Positions 5,468-5,929 of a stretch of DNA of 5,929 bases are shown here, in pieces. Position 1 is the first letter of the stretch; each line of letters begins with the position of its first letter. Both the position numbers and the translations under genes were made by a program. The notes under the pieces are model-generated. The model saw only the letters and a list, made by a program, of their open reading frames with translations. It did no database searches and was not told the DNA's origin. The DNA lies in contig JAUXBC010000051.1 of the NCBI GenBank assembly GCA_030619615.1, forward strand, positions 1 to 5,929. Reading direction: 5' to 3'. The DNA is from Dehalococcoidia bacterium. Its GTDB lineage: Bacteria > Chloroflexota > Dehalococcoidia > E44-bin15.

Positions 5468-5929
5468 ACAAGCCCAACAAAGTTTCCAAACCATGAATTA
5501 GTCCTTTAACCCTGACCACCCTTTTGATTGCCATGATCACCCCAGGCATGAAGGATTCACGGCTAATCGAGTCGTGGCGTATTGTCAGCGTCTGACCCGG
5601 TGCCCCAAGGATCACCTCTTGATGAGCCAAAAACCCGGGGAGGCGCACGCTATGTATCCCCACCCCTTCGATCTGGCCGCCACGGGTGCCAGCGAGGCTT
5701 TCCTTCTCTGGCGCAGAATAATAAAAAGGCTTTCCCCGCGCCTCCACCATCGCCCTCGCGGTGGCAAGGGCGGTCCCTGAAGGGGCATCGACCTTTCCCT
5801 CGTGATGCTTCTCGATAACCTCGCCATAATCGAAATATCTGGCCGCCAATTTTGCCAGATGAATCATCAAAACCGCCCCCAGGGAGAAGTTGGGCGCCAC
5901 CACGGCACCGACATCGCCCTCGCGGCACA
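5466..5929 (-). CDS. dapB: 4-hydroxy-tetrahydrodipicolinate reductase, C-terminal part (5' end beyond window)
   Basis: DapB reduces the DapA product to tetrahydrodipicolinate with NAD(P)H. About 153 residues of the C-terminal portion are visible; the N-terminal Rossmann core lies beyond the right edge, so cofactor preference cannot be judged. The frame is open to the window edge, reading CREGDVGAVVAPNFSLGAVL before the signature EKHHEGKVDAPSGTAL. That signature carries the catalytic His pair, the Lys and the substrate-binding SGT of the family. GTRGGQIEGVGIHSVRLPG and the C-terminal IRHDSISRESFMPGV region also fit DapB. A GTG at 5903 is an internal valine, not a start. The TAG stop at 5466-5468 overlaps the asd Shine-Dalgarno. 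It is the first visible gene of the operon. Confidence 0.96.
   Translation of the reverse strand, partial: CREGDVGAVVAPNFSLGAVLMIHLAKLAARYFDYGEVIEKHHEGKVDAPSGTALATARAMVEARGKPFYYSAPEKESLAGTRGGQIEGVGIHSVRLPGFLAHQEVILGAPGQTLTIRHDSISRESFMPGVIMAIKRVVRVKGLIHGLETLLGL

Noticed and set aside
1..5929. A hidden novel system such as a defence locus, mobile element or CRISPR array
   Set aside because: Every long stretch is accounted for by recognisable housekeeping genes; no spaced repeat array, transposase, integrase, attachment site or toxin-antitoxin-like pair was seen on either strand.

Overview
The window looks like an ordinary housekeeping segment of a bacterial chromosome, of moderate to high GC (estimated by eye). 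It carries purine synthesis, translation and diaminopimelate/lysine synthesis genes, with no sign of mobile DNA, CRISPR or phage. The best lineage hint is the EF-Tu G domain, which has a four-cysteine insert (CGCGKTDCQWC) and the N-terminal context KPHCNVGTIGH. I associate these with Chloroflexota, especially Dehalococcoidia-like bacteria. This placement is recall-based inference and needs a similarity search.

Layout. Positions 1-1022, minus strand, hold a translation block transcribed right to left: tRNA-Thr(TGT), tRNA-Tyr(GTA), tRNA-Thr(GGT), then tuf (EF-Tu), whose 3' part runs off the left edge. Positions 1023-1226 are a divergent control region. It has candidate promoters for the tRNA-tuf block (minus) and for purA (plus), plus a 14-bp perfect palindrome. 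Positions 1227-2513, plus strand, hold purA (adenylosuccinate synthetase). Positions 2503-5929, minus strand, hold a gene string read in the order dapB (5' end outside the window), asd, dapA, then a metallo-beta-lactamase-fold hydrolase. That hydrolase converges on purA and overlaps its 3' end by 11 bp.

How the genes work together. Asd makes aspartate semialdehyde, DapA condenses it with pyruvate, and DapB reduces the product to tetrahydrodipicolinate. Together they supply diaminopimelate and lysine. The dapB-asd-dapA junctions are 9-10 bp, with each Shine-Dalgarno touching the preceding stop codon, so the three are almost certainly one translationally coupled operon. The MBL-fold gene follows dapA after 88 bp and may be read through from it; its substrate is unknown. 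The tRNA-tuf block matches the well-known thrU-tyrU-glyT-thrT-tufB order of Escherichia coli, without the tRNA-Gly.

I found no convincing evidence for a previously undescribed system. The points worth a second look are the Cys4 insert in EF-Tu, the DapA lysine-site substitutions, the orphan MBL hydrolase, and the symmetric elements in the 1023-1226 control region and the tRNA spacer.
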